Source: Rhodopseudomonas sp. (GTDB taxonomy: Bacteria; Pseudomonadota; Alphaproteobacteria; Rhizobiales; Xanthobacteraceae). From it: 64,000 nucleotides of DNA. Made by a program: the position numbers and the translations under genes. Shown here piece by piece: positions 24,686 to 35,416 of this stretch. Position 1 is the stretch's first letter. Each line of letters opens with the position of its first letter. The stretch lies in the NCBI GenBank assembly GCA_016124795.1, contig WGNB01000006.1, positions 1 to 64,000 of the forward strand, read 5' to 3'. Below the pieces are notes generated by a model. The model saw only the letters and a program-made list of their open reading frames with translations, was not told the DNA's origin and ran no database searches.

Positions 24686-26932
24686 TCAGCTTTCCAGATG
24701 ATGAATGGTTCTGTTGGCGCGCCGCAGCCGGCCTGAGAGTTCGCGTCCGATCGCCGCCAGCAGCTTGATCGCCACCGCGGGCTCCTGGGCGCCAAGCGCG
24801 GCGAAGTCGGTATCGCTCAGGCTGTAGACGACGATGTCGTCGTCGGCGACGACCGAGGCCGAGCGCGGCCCGGCGTCGAGGATCGCCAGTTCGCCGAAGA
24901 TCGTGCCGGTGGCAAACGTCACCAGCCGGATCGCGCCGCCGTCCGCCTGGCTGAGATAGGCGCTGGCGCGGCCTTTGGTAATGATGAACAGCTTGTTGCC
25001 CGGGTCGCCTTCGCGAAACAGCGTGCTGCCGCGGGCGAAGGTCTCCCGCCGGGTGTGGCGCAGCGCCGCCTGAATGTCGTCGGACGTCAGGCCGGAGAAC
25101 AGGTCGATGGCCTCGAAGCTGATTTCGTCGGTCGCTGCCGCGGTCACGGCGCCGGCCAATAGTTCATCCTCGGCCCATTCGATCGCGCGGTCGACGTCCT
25201 CGAATTGGCATTCCGGCCCGAGCGCGGCGAGCAGACCGGAATCGGTCAGGTTGGCGGCGACCTCGCTGCCCTTGCGCATGCTGAGCGCCAGATGCTGATG
25301 GCGGCGCGCCAGCGCCTGCCGGATATCGTTGAGGATGCGCGCGCCGGTGGCGTCGATTTCGGTGACGCGGCGCAGGTCGAGGATCAGCGTGCGCATCGCG
25401 GTATCGAACCGTCGTTCGATGTCTTCGCTCAGGGTCTCGGCGCTGCCGAAGAACAGCGCGCCTTGCAATTCCAGCACCAGGATTTCGGTGCCGCGCTTTT
25501 CCAGCAGCGCGGCTTCGGCCGGGGTGCGGGTCTTGCGCGAGTGGATCGTGTCGCAGCGATAGGCGCGGCGGATATTGGAGTGGCTGACCCGCACGATGAA
25601 CAGCGCGACCGCGATGGCGATGCCGAGGAAGACGGCAAAGACGATGTTGATCGTGACCGACAGAATGGCGACGGCCGCGATCACCAAGAGATCGAGCAGC
25701 ATGAAGCCGCGATGGCGCGACCGGCTGGCGCGGATGCGGCGAATGAGGTCGATCGACCACGGGTCGATGTGTTGGACCGCGATCACCATGATGGTCGCCG
25801 ACAGCACCGAGCGCGGTGTGTAGCTGACCACCGGGAACAGAACGCCGATCACCAGCATGAGGACGGCGGCGTTGATGAGCACCGAAACGTAGCTGCGCGC
25901 GCCGAAGGCGCGGTTGGCGATGCTGGGTCCGATATTGAGGCCGCTGGTGATGCCGCCGACGCTTGCCGACAGCATGTTGCCGAGGCCGAGACGCATCAGC
26001 AGCTTGTTGCCGTCGACCCGCGCCGCGTCGGGCGGGGCGACCAGCTTGGCGCAGAGCAGTGCATCGAGCGCGGCGACCGCCGCCAGCGCCAGCGCGCCGC
26101 TGACGATGACCGGCAGCAGGCTGACAATCGCCGCCAGATCGCCGCCGCCTCGGTAATTGCGCAGCGGCGACAGCGTTTCAGCCGGGTCGGGCAGGCCGAT
26201 GGTCGAGCCGAGATGCGTGCCGAAGCCGGCCGCGATCAGCGCATAATAAAGCGCGCTGCCGATGCCGAGCCCGACCAGCAGCGGCGGAATCCGCTTGGTG
26301 ATCAGTTTCGCCTTGAACATCACGAAGAAGGTGACGCCGGCCACGACCAGGCTCAGCGGCTTGATCTCCAGCCAATGCGCCGGCACGGCGGTAAAGGGCA
26401 GAATGCGGTCGAAGCCGCAGACATTGCCGAGCTGCACCAGGAACAGCAGCGCGGCGGCGGCGTTCTGCAAGCCGGCCATCACCGGGTGCGGCGTGAAGCG
26501 GATCAGCGAACCGAGCCGCACCAGTCCGAACAGCGCCTGAAACGCGCCGCCGAGAAAGATGATGGCGAAGAAGGCCAGCACCGTGAGGTGGTGGTCGCTG
26601 TCGCGCAGCACCGCCGTGTTGGTGTGGACCAGTTGATAGAGCAGGGCGCCGAGAAAGAAGGTGGTGGTGACGCGCGGCGCATAGACGGTGGTGCTGCGGT
26701 CGCCGAACAGGACGCAGGCGATGCCGACGGTGACCGCGGCATAAAGACCGGACAGCGCGCCGGCGGCGAAGTAGCCGCTGCCGAGCGAGCCGAAGGCGAA
26801 CATGCCGTAGCCGACGGCCAGCGGAATCGACAGCGCGGCCGAGACCAGGCCGCCCGTCAGGTCGGCGCGCAGGCCCGATCGTGGCTGATTGTCCATGCGG
26901 ATATCGCGGCGCGGTTTTTCCGCGCCGTCCAT
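24686..26932 (-). CDS. SulP-family anion transporter with STAS and cyclic-nucleotide-binding domains
   Basis: A 748-aa inner-membrane transporter. The N-terminal SulP core (about residues 20-420) has 10 or more hydrophobic helices and LTGGLVSAALSIPLAVGYGM. A STAS domain follows (about 470-570, LILDLRRVTEIDATGARIL), and then a cNMP-binding/CAP_ED domain (about 600-735, FREGDPGNKLFIITKGRAS and GTIFGELAILDAGPRSASV). The phosphate-binding cassette carries GELAILDAGPRSAS, so cyclic nucleotide control of sulfate, bicarbonate or dicarboxylate transport is plausible; the substrate is not determinable. Confidence 0.9.
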   Translation of the reverse strand: MDGAEKPRRDIRMDNQPRSGLRADLTGGLVSAALSIPLAVGYGMFAFGSLGSGYFAAGALSGLYAAVTVGIACVLFGDRSTTVYAPRVTTTFFLGALLYQLVHTNTAVLRDSDHHLTVLAFFAIIFLGGAFQALFGLVRLGSLIRFTPHPVMAGLQNAAAALLFLVQLGNVCGFDRILPFTAVPAHWLEIKPLSLVVAGVTFFVMFKAKLITKRIPPLLVGLGIGSALYYALIAAGFGTHLGSTIGLPDPAETLSPLRNYRGGGDLAAIVSLLPVIVSGALALAAVAALDALLCAKLVAPPDAARVDGNKLLMRLGLGNMLSASVGGITSGLNIGPSIANRAFGARSYVSVLINAAVLMLVIGVLFPVVSYTPRSVLSATIMVIAVQHIDPWSIDLIRRIRASRSRHRGFMLLDLLVIAAVAILSVTINIVFAVFLGIAIAVALFIVRVSHSNIRRAYRCDTIHSRKTRTPAEAALLEKRGTEILVLELQGALFFGSAETLSEDIERRFDTAMRTLILDLRRVTEIDATGARILNDIRQALARRHQHLALSMRKGSEVAANLTDSGLLAALGPECQFEDVDRAIEWAEDELLAGAVTAAATDEISFEAIDLFSGLTSDDIQAALRHTRRETFARGSTLFREGDPGNKLFIITKGRASAYLSQADGGAIRLVTFATGTIFGELAILDAGPRSASVVADDDIVVYSLSDTDFAALGAQEPAVAIKLLAAIGRELSGRLRRANRTIHHLES

Positions 26933-27101
26933 TTCTTCAGGCGATGGCCCGGTCGGGGCGATGGGCGCGGTTTACGTCGGGAGGTGTGGTTGGCAGGCTT
27001 TGATGAAACGGTCGCGGTCGCTCGGCGGATAAACTAGTTATGGCCTGCGGACCGGCCTAGCCGGCCGTTATTCAATATACATGAATTATTTGATCGACGC
27101 T

Positions 27102-27133
27102 CAAAAATGGGCAGGCGCCGGAAGCGCCTGCCC
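27102..27133 (-). terminator. Rho-independent terminator of the DoxX gene
   Basis: Read on the minus strand, the 10-bp stem GGGCAGGCGC/GCGCCTGCCC (27109-27118 and 27124-27133) is followed by ATTTTTGA. It begins 30 bp after the DoxX stop. Confidence 0.85.
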
Positions 27134-27163
27134 ATCGCGATCGGGTCGTGTTATTTCGCGCCG

Positions 27164-27646
27164 TTAAATTTCGCGGGCGATCAGCGCATCGACCGAGTAA
27201 CGGCCGCCGCCACGGATGACATAGGCCAGGGCAACGATGCCCCACATCAGCGGATATTCGTAGCCGCCGTCGGTCCAGAAGTAGCCGGCCGGGATATGCA
27301 CGGTGATGACGGCGACCGCCATCATGCCGAAGACCAGCGCCGCGACCGGGCGGGTGAGCAGGCCGACGGCGAGAAACAGGCCGCCGAAGAATTCGATCAG
27401 GCCGGCGAGCAGCGCCAGCGAGGCCGGCAGGCCGAGCTTGGTGGCGAAGAACTGACCGGTGGCTTCGACGCCGTAACCGCCGAACCAGCCGAACAGCTTC
27501 TGGGCGCCGTGCGGCACCAGCATCAGGCCGATAGTGACGCGGACCAGCGGCTCGGCGAGCGGCGACAACGCGTTGGTGATCGAGGCCAAAGCCGGAATGA
27601 GCGGCCGGGCGCTGCTATTGGCGGAAGAAAGGGTCGTGACGGACAT
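27164..27646 (-). CDS. DoxX-family membrane protein
   Basis: A 160-aa protein with four hydrophobic helices. The family signature is seen in RVTIGLMLVPHGAQKLFGWFGG, then LALLAGLIEFFGGLFLAVGL and the last helix AALVFGMMAVAVITVHIP. DoxX-type proteins act in redox and thiol stress in some bacteria, but the role here is open. It is transcribed divergently from a LysR regulator, which probably controls it. Confidence 0.88.
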   Translation of the reverse strand: MSVTTLSSANSSARPLIPALASITNALSPLAEPLVRVTIGLMLVPHGAQKLFGWFGGYGVEATGQFFATKLGLPASLALLAGLIEFFGGLFLAVGLLTRPVAALVFGMMAVAVITVHIPAGYFWTDGGYEYPLMWGIVALAYVIRGGGRYSVDALIAREI

Positions 27647-27724
27647 GGTTGCCTCCTGGGTGTTGGGTTGGCGGGGCGGTCAGTGCCCCGGCTCATGACC
27701 GCTGATTTAGCCTTCCTTGATTTG

Positions 27725-27760
27725 CGCAACAATCTGCCATATCAGAACAATACTGTTGCG
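27725..27760. promoter_or_regulatory. Divergent promoter region with inverted repeat between DoxX and LysR genes
   Basis: Seven-base arms CGCAACA (27725-27731) and TGTTGCG (27754-27760) lie 22 bp apart in the 141-bp gap between the two divergent genes. This is a candidate LysR-type operator; LysR sites more often have shorter spacers, so it is only a candidate. Confidence 0.45.
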
Positions 27761-27787
27761 ATAATCGGGACAATTGAGAGACAGACC

Positions 27788-28699
27788 ATGGACCGGCTCG
27801 CCGCGCTCGAAGCCTTCGTCAAAGTCTCGGAAACCCAGTCCTTTTCCGAAGCCGCCCGGCGGCTGCGCAGCTCGAAATCGGCGGTCAGCCGCCATATCGC
27901 GGCGCTGGAGAGCGATCTCGGTGTCCGGTTGTTTCACCGCACGACCCGGTCGCTCACCTTGACCGAGGCCGGGCGCGGCTATTTCGAGCGCGCCAACCGG
28001 GTCCTTGCCGATCTCGAGGATGCCAACCGGTCGGTCAGTCAGTTGCAGGCCGCGCCGCGTGGCCGGTTACGCGTCAATGCGCCGATGAGCTTCGGATTTT
28101 TGCATCTGGCGCCGGCGCTGACCGACTTCCTGGCGCGTTACCCGGAGGTCGAGGTCGACGTCACCCTGAACGACCGCTTTGTCGATCTGGTCGATGAGGG
28201 CTTCGACGTCGCGGTGAGGATCGGCAGTCTGGTCGATTCAAGTTCGATCGCCCGCAAGCTGGCGATCGTTCGCCGCGTGGTCTGCGCCAGTCCGGCTTAT
28301 CTCAAGGCGCGCGGTGTCCCGCAGACGCCCGACGATCTCAAAGGCCACGATTGCCTGTGCAACACCAACATCAGCCAGACGCGCGAATGGCGGTTTGTGA
28401 CGGCGGAGGGCAAGCCCTGGCCTGTCACGGTTGCCGGACGTCTGACCGCCAATAATGGTGACACGCTCAAGGTGGCGGCGCTGCGTGGCTTCGGCTTTGT
28501 CCATTTGCCGACTTTTATTGTTGGCGAGGAATTGAAGGCCGGCACGCTGGTCAGCGTGCTCGATCCCTTCATTGATCAGGACATGACTTTGAATGCGGTC
28601 TATCCGCATGCCCGGCATCTGACGCCGAAGGTCCGGGCCTTTGTCGACTTTCTCAGCCAGCGCTTCGGTCCGGAACCTTATTGGGATCCGGTCGGTTGA
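27788..28699 (+). CDS. LysR-family transcriptional regulator
   Basis: A 303-aa LTTR of the CrgA/AaeR-like type. The N-terminal winged HTH is MDRLAALEAFVKVSETQSFS followed by AARRLRSSKSAVSRHIAALE. The effector domain follows from about residue 90 (GRLRVNAPMSFGFLHLAP). ATG 27788 gives the standard N-terminus; the much longer frame upstream is an artefact over DoxX. Divergent from DoxX, it is the likely regulator of that gene and of itself. Confidence 0.93.
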   Translation: MDRLAALEAFVKVSETQSFSEAARRLRSSKSAVSRHIAALESDLGVRLFHRTTRSLTLTEAGRGYFERANRVLADLEDANRSVSQLQAAPRGRLRVNAPMSFGFLHLAPALTDFLARYPEVEVDVTLNDRFVDLVDEGFDVAVRIGSLVDSSSIARKLAIVRRVVCASPAYLKARGVPQTPDDLKGHDCLCNTNISQTREWRFVTAEGKPWPVTVAGRLTANNGDTLKVAALRGFGFVHLPTFIVGEELKAGTLVSVLDPFIDQDMTLNAVYPHARHLTPKVRAFVDFLSQRFGPEPYWDPVG

Positions 28700-28869
28700 C
28701 CCGGCGCCGCATTAATCGGGCTTCGTTGATGGGTGTCGATGGGTGGGCGCGTCTCGCATTGCGGTGCGGATTACCACCGCGGTGCTTGATGTGAATCAAT
28801 GTCGGCGGTCATCCATTTCTAAAAATGAAACGTATGGATGATGTGGCATGACGTCGGCACTTAGGGAAC

Positions 28870-29085
28870 ATGATTTCGGCACTCTGGCAAAAAGACGGCT
28901 CGTGGCGATTGGTGGCGTCGGCGCCGTTCGACCGTGACCTCGAACTGGCTGTCATCGATTATGATGGCGTGCACGCCTTGGCGTTTCCAAGCCGTCGCAT
29001 TCTGGATGGCTGGATGAAGGTTGGCACCGGCGCGCGGATTGACGTGCGCCCGACGCATTGGCGGGAATGGACCGACAAGCTTTAG
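28870..29085 (+). CDS. Small protein of unknown function
   Basis: A 71-aa soluble protein (MISALWQKDGSWRLVASAPF). AGGGAAC lies directly before the ATG, a somewhat close ribosome binding site. Composition matches neighbouring genes and the frame has ordinary codon use. No family recognised. Confidence 0.6.
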   Translation: MISALWQKDGSWRLVASAPFDRDLELAVIDYDGVHALAFPSRRILDGWMKVGTGARIDVRPTHWREWTDKL

Positions 29086-29201
29086 GCGGCAACGGAAACT
29101 ATAATCGAGGAAGGGGCGAGGAAGGGGAATGTAACGGAAGCGGCGAGGATCGATTGCGACAGGCGGGCGGTATGATTCGGCAAACACGCCCAAATTACAG
29201 T

Positions 29202-29366
29202 CTAAAGTCGTTCTTTGCGGTCCTTATCGGGCGCTTCCAGCGCCGCCAGAATCGCTTCTTCCTCGGTGAGCAAACGCCGTAGCGTCTGACGCTTCACATC
29301 GTCCGTTTCAGCGGCCAATGCCTTGCGGTAATGCTCGATGTTGAGACGGGCGACAAGTCTGTCCAT
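29202..29366 (-). CDS. 54-aa charged small protein
   Basis: This short frame encodes MDRLVARLNIEHYRKALAAE and continues as a charged helix to the end APDKDRKERL. I recall similar short proteins (VARLNIEHYRKLL-type) in many Hyphomicrobiales, which supports it as a true gene. A minus-strand TTGCAG (29447-29452) with TATAGT 15 bp on could be its promoter. Function unknown. Confidence 0.65.
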   Translation of the reverse strand: MDRLVARLNIEHYRKALAAETDDVKRQTLRRLLTEEEAILAALEAPDKDRKERL

Positions 29367-29657
29367 CTGGCGCACTCAAGGTTTGCCGAGCTGTATAGCA
29401 GGTTTTCGCGCGTTTTATACATACTATAATCTGAATTTGATACCTGCAATTTTGCAGTGCGGCACCGTGTCGTTGGACGCGGCCTGAACGGCTTTATTCG
29501 CAAACGCAAAAAATAAAACTTTATCGATATCCGCCGTAGCGATGGTGAATCAGGTTCGGCCGGCGTGGCGGCTGTTCAGGCGGGGCGCGAACCGTGATAG
29601 CTCAAGGCCGCTGCGAGAGCCGGGCCGATTGTGGCGCCGGCACGCCGGGGGCGGCCG
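29367..29657. other. Intergenic region with palindrome and AT-rich segment
   Basis: A/T-rich stretch at 29405-29460 contains a TATAAT at 29425-29430 and the perfect 14-bp palindrome CTGCAATTTTGCAG (29444-29457). It probably holds the promoter of the small gene to the left. No gene is seen between 29460 and 29657. Confidence 0.4.
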
Positions 29658-30620
29658 ATGAAGATCACGCTGGATGTCACCAAGCTGGTGGAAGAGGGCA
29701 AGCTGACGGCGGCGGAGGCCGAGCGGCTGAAAGGTCTGGCGTCGTCCGACGTCGGTACGCTGGCTTTCAATATCCTGATCGGCTTCGGTGTCGTCGCGAT
29801 TGCCGCCGGCGCGGTGGCTTTGGTGCCGTCGCCGATGACGGCGGTGGCGATGGGCCTCGTCCTGTTTGCCGCCGGGTGCGGCATCGTGCTCAAGCCCGAA
29901 ACGCCGTGGTTCGTGTTTGGCGAAATCTGCCTGATCGTCGGCGCGCTGATGTTCTGCGGCGGCGTCGGCGCCTACGGTCAGGGCTCGCTCGCCTCGATGC
30001 TGGTCATTACCGTGGCGCTGGCGTTGGCGGCGATTGCGGCGCGCTCCAGTCTGTTGATGGTATTCGCGGTGGCGGCGGCGTCGGGCTGCCTTGGCGCACG
30101 CACCGGCTACAGCCACGCCACCTATTCGCTGGCGATTTTCGAGCCGGCTTTGACCGTCCTGTTGTTCTCAGCCCTCGCCTATGTCGCCTTCGTCGCGTCG
30201 AAGCGGCTCGCCGCCGATTACGAGCGGATTGCGCTGGCGGCGTCGCGCATGTCGATCGTGCTGGTCAATCTCGGATTCTGGATCGGCTCGCTATGGGGCG
30301 ATCCCCTGATCCTGCTGCGCGGCGAAAGCGGGCAGGTGTCGCGGGCCTCGTTGCAGGCGACCGTCATTCCGGCGGCGGCTTTCGCCGTCGCCTGGGCGGT
30401 GCTGCTGGTGGCGGCGGTGCTGTGGGGCGTGCGGTCGAACCGGCGCTGGCTGGTCAATACGGCCGCGGTGTTCGGCGCCATCCATTTCTATACGCAATGG
30501 TTCGAGAAGCTCGGCGCGACGCCGATGTCGGTTCTGATCGGCGGCGTGGCGATGCTGCTGGTGGCGCTCGTCTTGCGCAAATTCAATCGGCCGGCGGCGC
30601 CGGAAGTGCCGGTGGCCTGA
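29658..30620 (+). CDS. Multi-pass membrane protein with short cytoplasmic N-terminal domain
   Basis: A 320-aa protein. The first 33 residues are a charged amphipathic region (MKITLDVTKLVEEGKLTAAE), which is followed by about ten hydrophobic helices. The layout resembles DUF2157-type membrane proteins, but I am not certain of the family. ATG 29658 gives the DVTKLVEEGKL start; an upstream in-frame start at 29631 is less likely. Convergent with the DUF4260 gene. Confidence 0.75.
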   Translation: MKITLDVTKLVEEGKLTAAEAERLKGLASSDVGTLAFNILIGFGVVAIAAGAVALVPSPMTAVAMGLVLFAAGCGIVLKPETPWFVFGEICLIVGALMFCGGVGAYGQGSLASMLVITVALALAAIAARSSLLMVFAVAAASGCLGARTGYSHATYSLAIFEPALTVLLFSALAYVAFVASKRLAADYERIALAASRMSIVLVNLGFWIGSLWGDPLILLRGESGQVSRASLQATVIPAAAFAVAWAVLLVAAVLWGVRSNRRWLVNTAAVFGAIHFYTQWFEKLGATPMSVLIGGVAMLLVALVLRKFNRPAAPEVPVA

Positions 30621-30661
30621 CGGCGTCGACTGGCCGCGTCGGTTCGCCGGAACAAGGCCGC

Positions 30662-31060
30662 TCACGTTCTGTCGGTTGAGGCTTTGCCGATGCGGCCGAG
30701 GTGCGTGAAACCGAATCCGGTTCCGTACTTCAAGCCATAGCCGAGCATGCGGTCGAAGCCGATATGCGCGGTCCAGATCAGCGCCAGCACAACGAGAATA
30801 AAGGCTGGCAACAGCAGTCCGGCGATGGCCAACGCCAATGGCCCGACCAAAGTGTGCGCGGCGTTATAAACGAGCGCACCGATGCGCGGGCCGGCGAGAT
30901 AACCGAGGAAGCTGAGGTCTGGCGACAGAAACAGCACGACCAGCAGCCACCAGGACGGGCCGAGTTTCGCGTAGAGCAACAGCGAGAGGGCGAAGACGGC
31001 AACGCCTTCGGCCCGCAACAGAATGCGGGGCAGTCCGCTTACGCCGGCGGGTTCGCTCAT
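30662..31060 (-). CDS. DUF4260-like small membrane protein
   Basis: A 132-aa protein with about four hydrophobic helices and the features FLSPDLSFLGYLAGPRIGA and IWTAHIGFDRMLGYGLKY, which I associate with the DUF4260 family. Minus-strand GGAG precedes the ATG at 31060; an earlier ATG at 31090 lacks this. Function unknown. Confidence 0.8.
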   Translation of the reverse strand: MSEPAGVSGLPRILLRAEGVAVFALSLLLYAKLGPSWWLLVVLFLSPDLSFLGYLAGPRIGALVYNAAHTLVGPLALAIAGLLLPAFILVVLALIWTAHIGFDRMLGYGLKYGTGFGFTHLGRIGKASTDRT

Positions 31061-31163
31061 CGGCCACTCCTGCTGGTCGCCCAATATCAATGTGCCTGCG
31101 CAGGCTGCCGAAATGAAATGGCCGGGGCAAGCCCGGCCACCTCATGCAAGGGCTTCGATTGGA

Positions 31164-31682
31164 CTAATGGCCGTCCGGCCCGCCCTTGCGGCCGGTTTCA
31201 TACAGGAACCAGACCCGCTTTTCGGCGGCGTCGATATAGTTCTCGAGCAGGCTGGCGGTGGCGACGTCATTATGTTCGTCGCACAGGTCGTGCGCCTCGC
31301 GCATTGCCGTGATGGTGCGCTGGGTATCGTCGCGCAATTCGGCCAGCATGTCGTCGGGGGTGACGTAATCGGCGTCGTTGTCGGCGATGCGGGTCTTGCG
31401 TGCGATGTCGCCAATCGAGCGCAGCGTGTTGCCGCCGATCTTGCGCACCCGTTCGGCCAGCGCGTCGGTGGTGGCGAACAGTTCGGCGGCCTGTTCGTCG
31501 AGCATCAGATGATAGTCGCGAAAATGCGGACCGCTGATGTGCCAGTGGAAATTCTTGGTCTTCATATAGAGCGCGAAGGTGTCGGCCAGAATGGCGTTGA
31601 TCGCGCCGGCAATGTCCTTGGTGGCGTTGCCGCCGAGGTCGGTGGGGGTTTTCAGGCGCGGGGTGGCCTTGGACGCGGACAT
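31164..31682 (-). CDS. dps: Dps-family DNA-protection/ferritin-like protein
   Basis: Dps forms a 12-mer that oxidises and stores iron with peroxide and shields DNA. The 172-aa protein has the ferroxidase segment NFHWHISGPHFRDYHLMLDE with the conserved His, Asp and Glu. The following ALAERVRKIGG and the C-terminal LLENYIDAAEKRVWFLYE also fit. The lysine-containing N-terminus (MSASKATPRLK) may bind DNA. AAGGA precedes ATG 31682; the TTG six bases earlier is rejected. Confidence 0.93.
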   Translation of the reverse strand: MSASKATPRLKTPTDLGGNATKDIAGAINAILADTFALYMKTKNFHWHISGPHFRDYHLMLDEQAAELFATTDALAERVRKIGGNTLRSIGDIARKTRIADNDADYVTPDDMLAELRDDTQRTITAMREAHDLCDEHNDVATASLLENYIDAAEKRVWFLYETGRKGGPDGH

Positions 31683-31794
31683 GGGCAAGATCCTTCGGTT
31701 ATTGGTCGAGCGGAGTTCCCCATATCAATCGAACGGAACCGCAAAAGTTCCGCTCCGGTTTTCTGACAATCCGATGACGTTTTTGGCCGGTCGA

Positions 31795-33426
31795 TCAGGC
31801 CAGTTTCGCCCGCACCGCGACCTCGATCCGCGCCATCACCGCGCCCCAATGCCGCGTCGCGTCCTGGCGAAACAGCGTCATGGTCGGATACCAGGGCGAG
31901 GTGTCGCGACGGATCATCCAGCGCCAGTCGGAAATCACCGGAACGGCGGTGAACACCGGGCGGGCGAGCGCGCCGGCCAGATGCACGACGGCGGCGTCGC
32001 AGCCGATCACCAGATCGAGACTTTCCATGATCGCCGCGGTGTCGAGGAAGTAGTCGCCGTCCGCGCGCATGTCGGCTTCGACCGTGCGGACCTTGAAGCC
32101 GGCGGTCGCGACTTCGCCGGCCGGCGCGCCCTTTTGCAGGGCGATCAGTTCGACGCCGGGCAGTGCCGCCAGCTTGGCGAAGGCGGCGAGCGGCATATCG
32201 CGGCGCGAAGTCATGGTCTTGTCGGCATGGCCCGGCGCCCAGTTGATGCCGATCTTGAACGGGGCGTCGCCGAGTTTGTCGGCCCAGGCGGCGACGCGGG
32301 CGGGATCGGCGGCCAGATAAGGCACGTCCGGCGGCAATGTCTCCGGCGTGGTGCCGATGAAGCCCGGCACGCTCATCAGCGGCGCCCAGCGATAGGGCGC
32401 GGCAAGGGCTTCGGCGTCGCCGATCACCTTGACGTTCTTGAGCGTCGACAGCAGCGGCACCATCGCCGGCCGCGCCAGCACGGTGACCTCGACGCCTTGC
32501 GCCGCCAGTTGCGCGGCGAAGCGGCAGAACTGGATGGTGTCGCCGAGACCCTGCTCGGTCACCAGCACCAGCTTGTCGCCGGCTTGCAGCGGCGCGCCGT
32601 CCCAGCGCGGCTCCGGCAGCGGCGTGAAGCCGGGCTTGCCGGCCTCGGCGCGGTGTTCGTAATCGGCAAAGCCGCCCGGCCAGTCGCCCAGCGTCAGCTT
32701 GAGAATGCCGCGGCCGAGATAGGCGCTGTGCAGCGCCTTGTTGGCCTTGATCGCCCGGTCGTAGGCCGCCATCGCTTCGGTGAAGCGCGGGCTGTCGGCC
32801 TCGCCCCGGCCGATTTCGATCAGCCCGAGGTCCTTGAGCACGCTGCCGCGGTTGGCGTCGACCTCCGGATAGGTCGGATCGGTGGCGATGGCCGTGTCGT
32901 AATCCTTCAGCGCTTCCTCGGGCCGGCCGAGTTCTTCCAGCAGCGCGCCGCGGTTGATCAGGTCCGGCGTCGAGGCCGGGTTCAACTCGATGGCGCGGTT
33001 GAAGCTCTTGAGCGCCTCGGTGGCCATCCCGGCATCGACGAGAATATTGGCGCGGTTGCCGTGCGCGGCCGCCAGCGTCGGGTCGAGTTCGATCGCCTTG
33101 TCGAAATTCTTCACCGCCTCGAGCGGCTGGCCGAGCCGGTCGAGCGCCTGACCGAGCAGGTTGTGCAGTTTGGCGGTGCCGGGCCCCAGCGACAGCGCGC
33201 GGCGGGCGAGGTCGGCGCCTTCCTTGAACTGGCCTTCCTGGCAGGCGACCACGGCGACGTAATACAGCGCTTCGGTATTCTCGGCGTCGAGGCGCAGGAC
33301 TTCCGCGTAGCGCTCCATCGCCGTCGGGATATCGCCCTGACGGTGGTGAAACAGGCCCTGTTGCAGGAGCTGGGCAATGGTCGGGTGGCCGGCGGCGGCG
33401 GTCTGTTCGGTCGTTTTTTCGTTCAT
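31795..33426 (-). CDS. TPR-repeat protein with C-terminal glycosyltransferase-family-9-like domain
   Basis: A 543-aa cytoplasmic protein. Residues about 15-260 form TPR repeats (QGLFHHRQGDIPTAMERYAE, AHGNRANILVDAGMATEALK, DLINRGALLEELGRPEEALK). The C-terminal part (about 275-543) has GDKLVLVTEQGLGDTIQFCR, INWAPGHADK and LVIGCDAAVVHLAGALARP, as in TPR-linked ADP-heptose-transferase-like proteins. It may modify flagellin or surface glycans; the substrate is unknown. Divergent from pccB. Confidence 0.87.
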   Translation of the reverse strand: MNEKTTEQTAAAGHPTIAQLLQQGLFHHRQGDIPTAMERYAEVLRLDAENTEALYYVAVVACQEGQFKEGADLARRALSLGPGTAKLHNLLGQALDRLGQPLEAVKNFDKAIELDPTLAAAHGNRANILVDAGMATEALKSFNRAIELNPASTPDLINRGALLEELGRPEEALKDYDTAIATDPTYPEVDANRGSVLKDLGLIEIGRGEADSPRFTEAMAAYDRAIKANKALHSAYLGRGILKLTLGDWPGGFADYEHRAEAGKPGFTPLPEPRWDGAPLQAGDKLVLVTEQGLGDTIQFCRFAAQLAAQGVEVTVLARPAMVPLLSTLKNVKVIGDAEALAAPYRWAPLMSVPGFIGTTPETLPPDVPYLAADPARVAAWADKLGDAPFKIGINWAPGHADKTMTSRRDMPLAAFAKLAALPGVELIALQKGAPAGEVATAGFKVRTVEADMRADGDYFLDTAAIMESLDLVIGCDAAVVHLAGALARPVFTAVPVISDWRWMIRRDTSPWYPTMTLFRQDATRHWGAVMARIEVAVRAKLA

Positions 33427-33555
33427 GGGGAGGTTCTAAGCAGGCTTGGGCCGCCATGCCAAGGGCGGGCGGGAGCGCTTGAGAAAACTCCTTTTGCGCC
33501 GCATCAAACCGGGTAACATCGTCGGACAACGACGATCAGGGGTGAAAAAGCGGCC

Positions 33556-35082
<1,527 letters not shown>

Positions 35083-35092
35083 AGGGAAGTTT

Positions 35093-35416
35093 ATGAAGCG
35101 AATACATTTAATATGCCGAAATAGAGATGGCATTACAGTTCTCAAGATGCCTGACTTTGAAAGTCGCGCATGGGATATTTCGGAGGATGAGGCTAAAGAG
35201 ATCGTTGGTGGAATGATCTGCTTTCATGAAACGAAAGCGCCTCCAAGCTACTTCGGCGCATTGGTGACGGGCTACCGAATTGAACACACCGATAACGCTC
35301 ATTCAGCGCGTGTGGTGTTCACCTTGACCGCGCTGCCGGATGCTAAGAGCCGGGCTTGGTCGGGACGGGCCGACGTAATGGCGTCCTACAGCGGGATAGT
35401 CGAAAGTGCCACGTGA
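35093..35416 (+). CDS. Small low-GC protein of unknown function between two copies of the pccB 3' end
   Basis: A 107-aa protein (MKRIHLICRNRDGITVLKMP) with AGAGGGA before the ATG, starting 10 bp after the pccB stop. Codon use is visibly more A/T-rich than the neighbours (ATA, TTT, AGA codons). It ends inside the start of the diverged pccB 3' repeat. No family recognised; position suggests an acquired cassette gene. Confidence 0.75.
   Translation: MKRIHLICRNRDGITVLKMPDFESRAWDISEDEAKEIVGGMICFHETKAPPSYFGALVTGYRIEHTDNAHSARVVFTLTALPDAKSRAWSGRADVMASYSGIVESAT

Noticed and set aside
25205-27037. 610-aa open frame on the + strand over the SulP gene
   Set aside because: Low-complexity Arg/Asp/His peptide antisense to a complete transporter gene.
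31579-33516. 645-aa open frame on the + strand over the TPR-glycosyltransferase gene
   Set aside because: Antisense shadow; the minus-strand gene has clear TPR repeats and a transferase domain.
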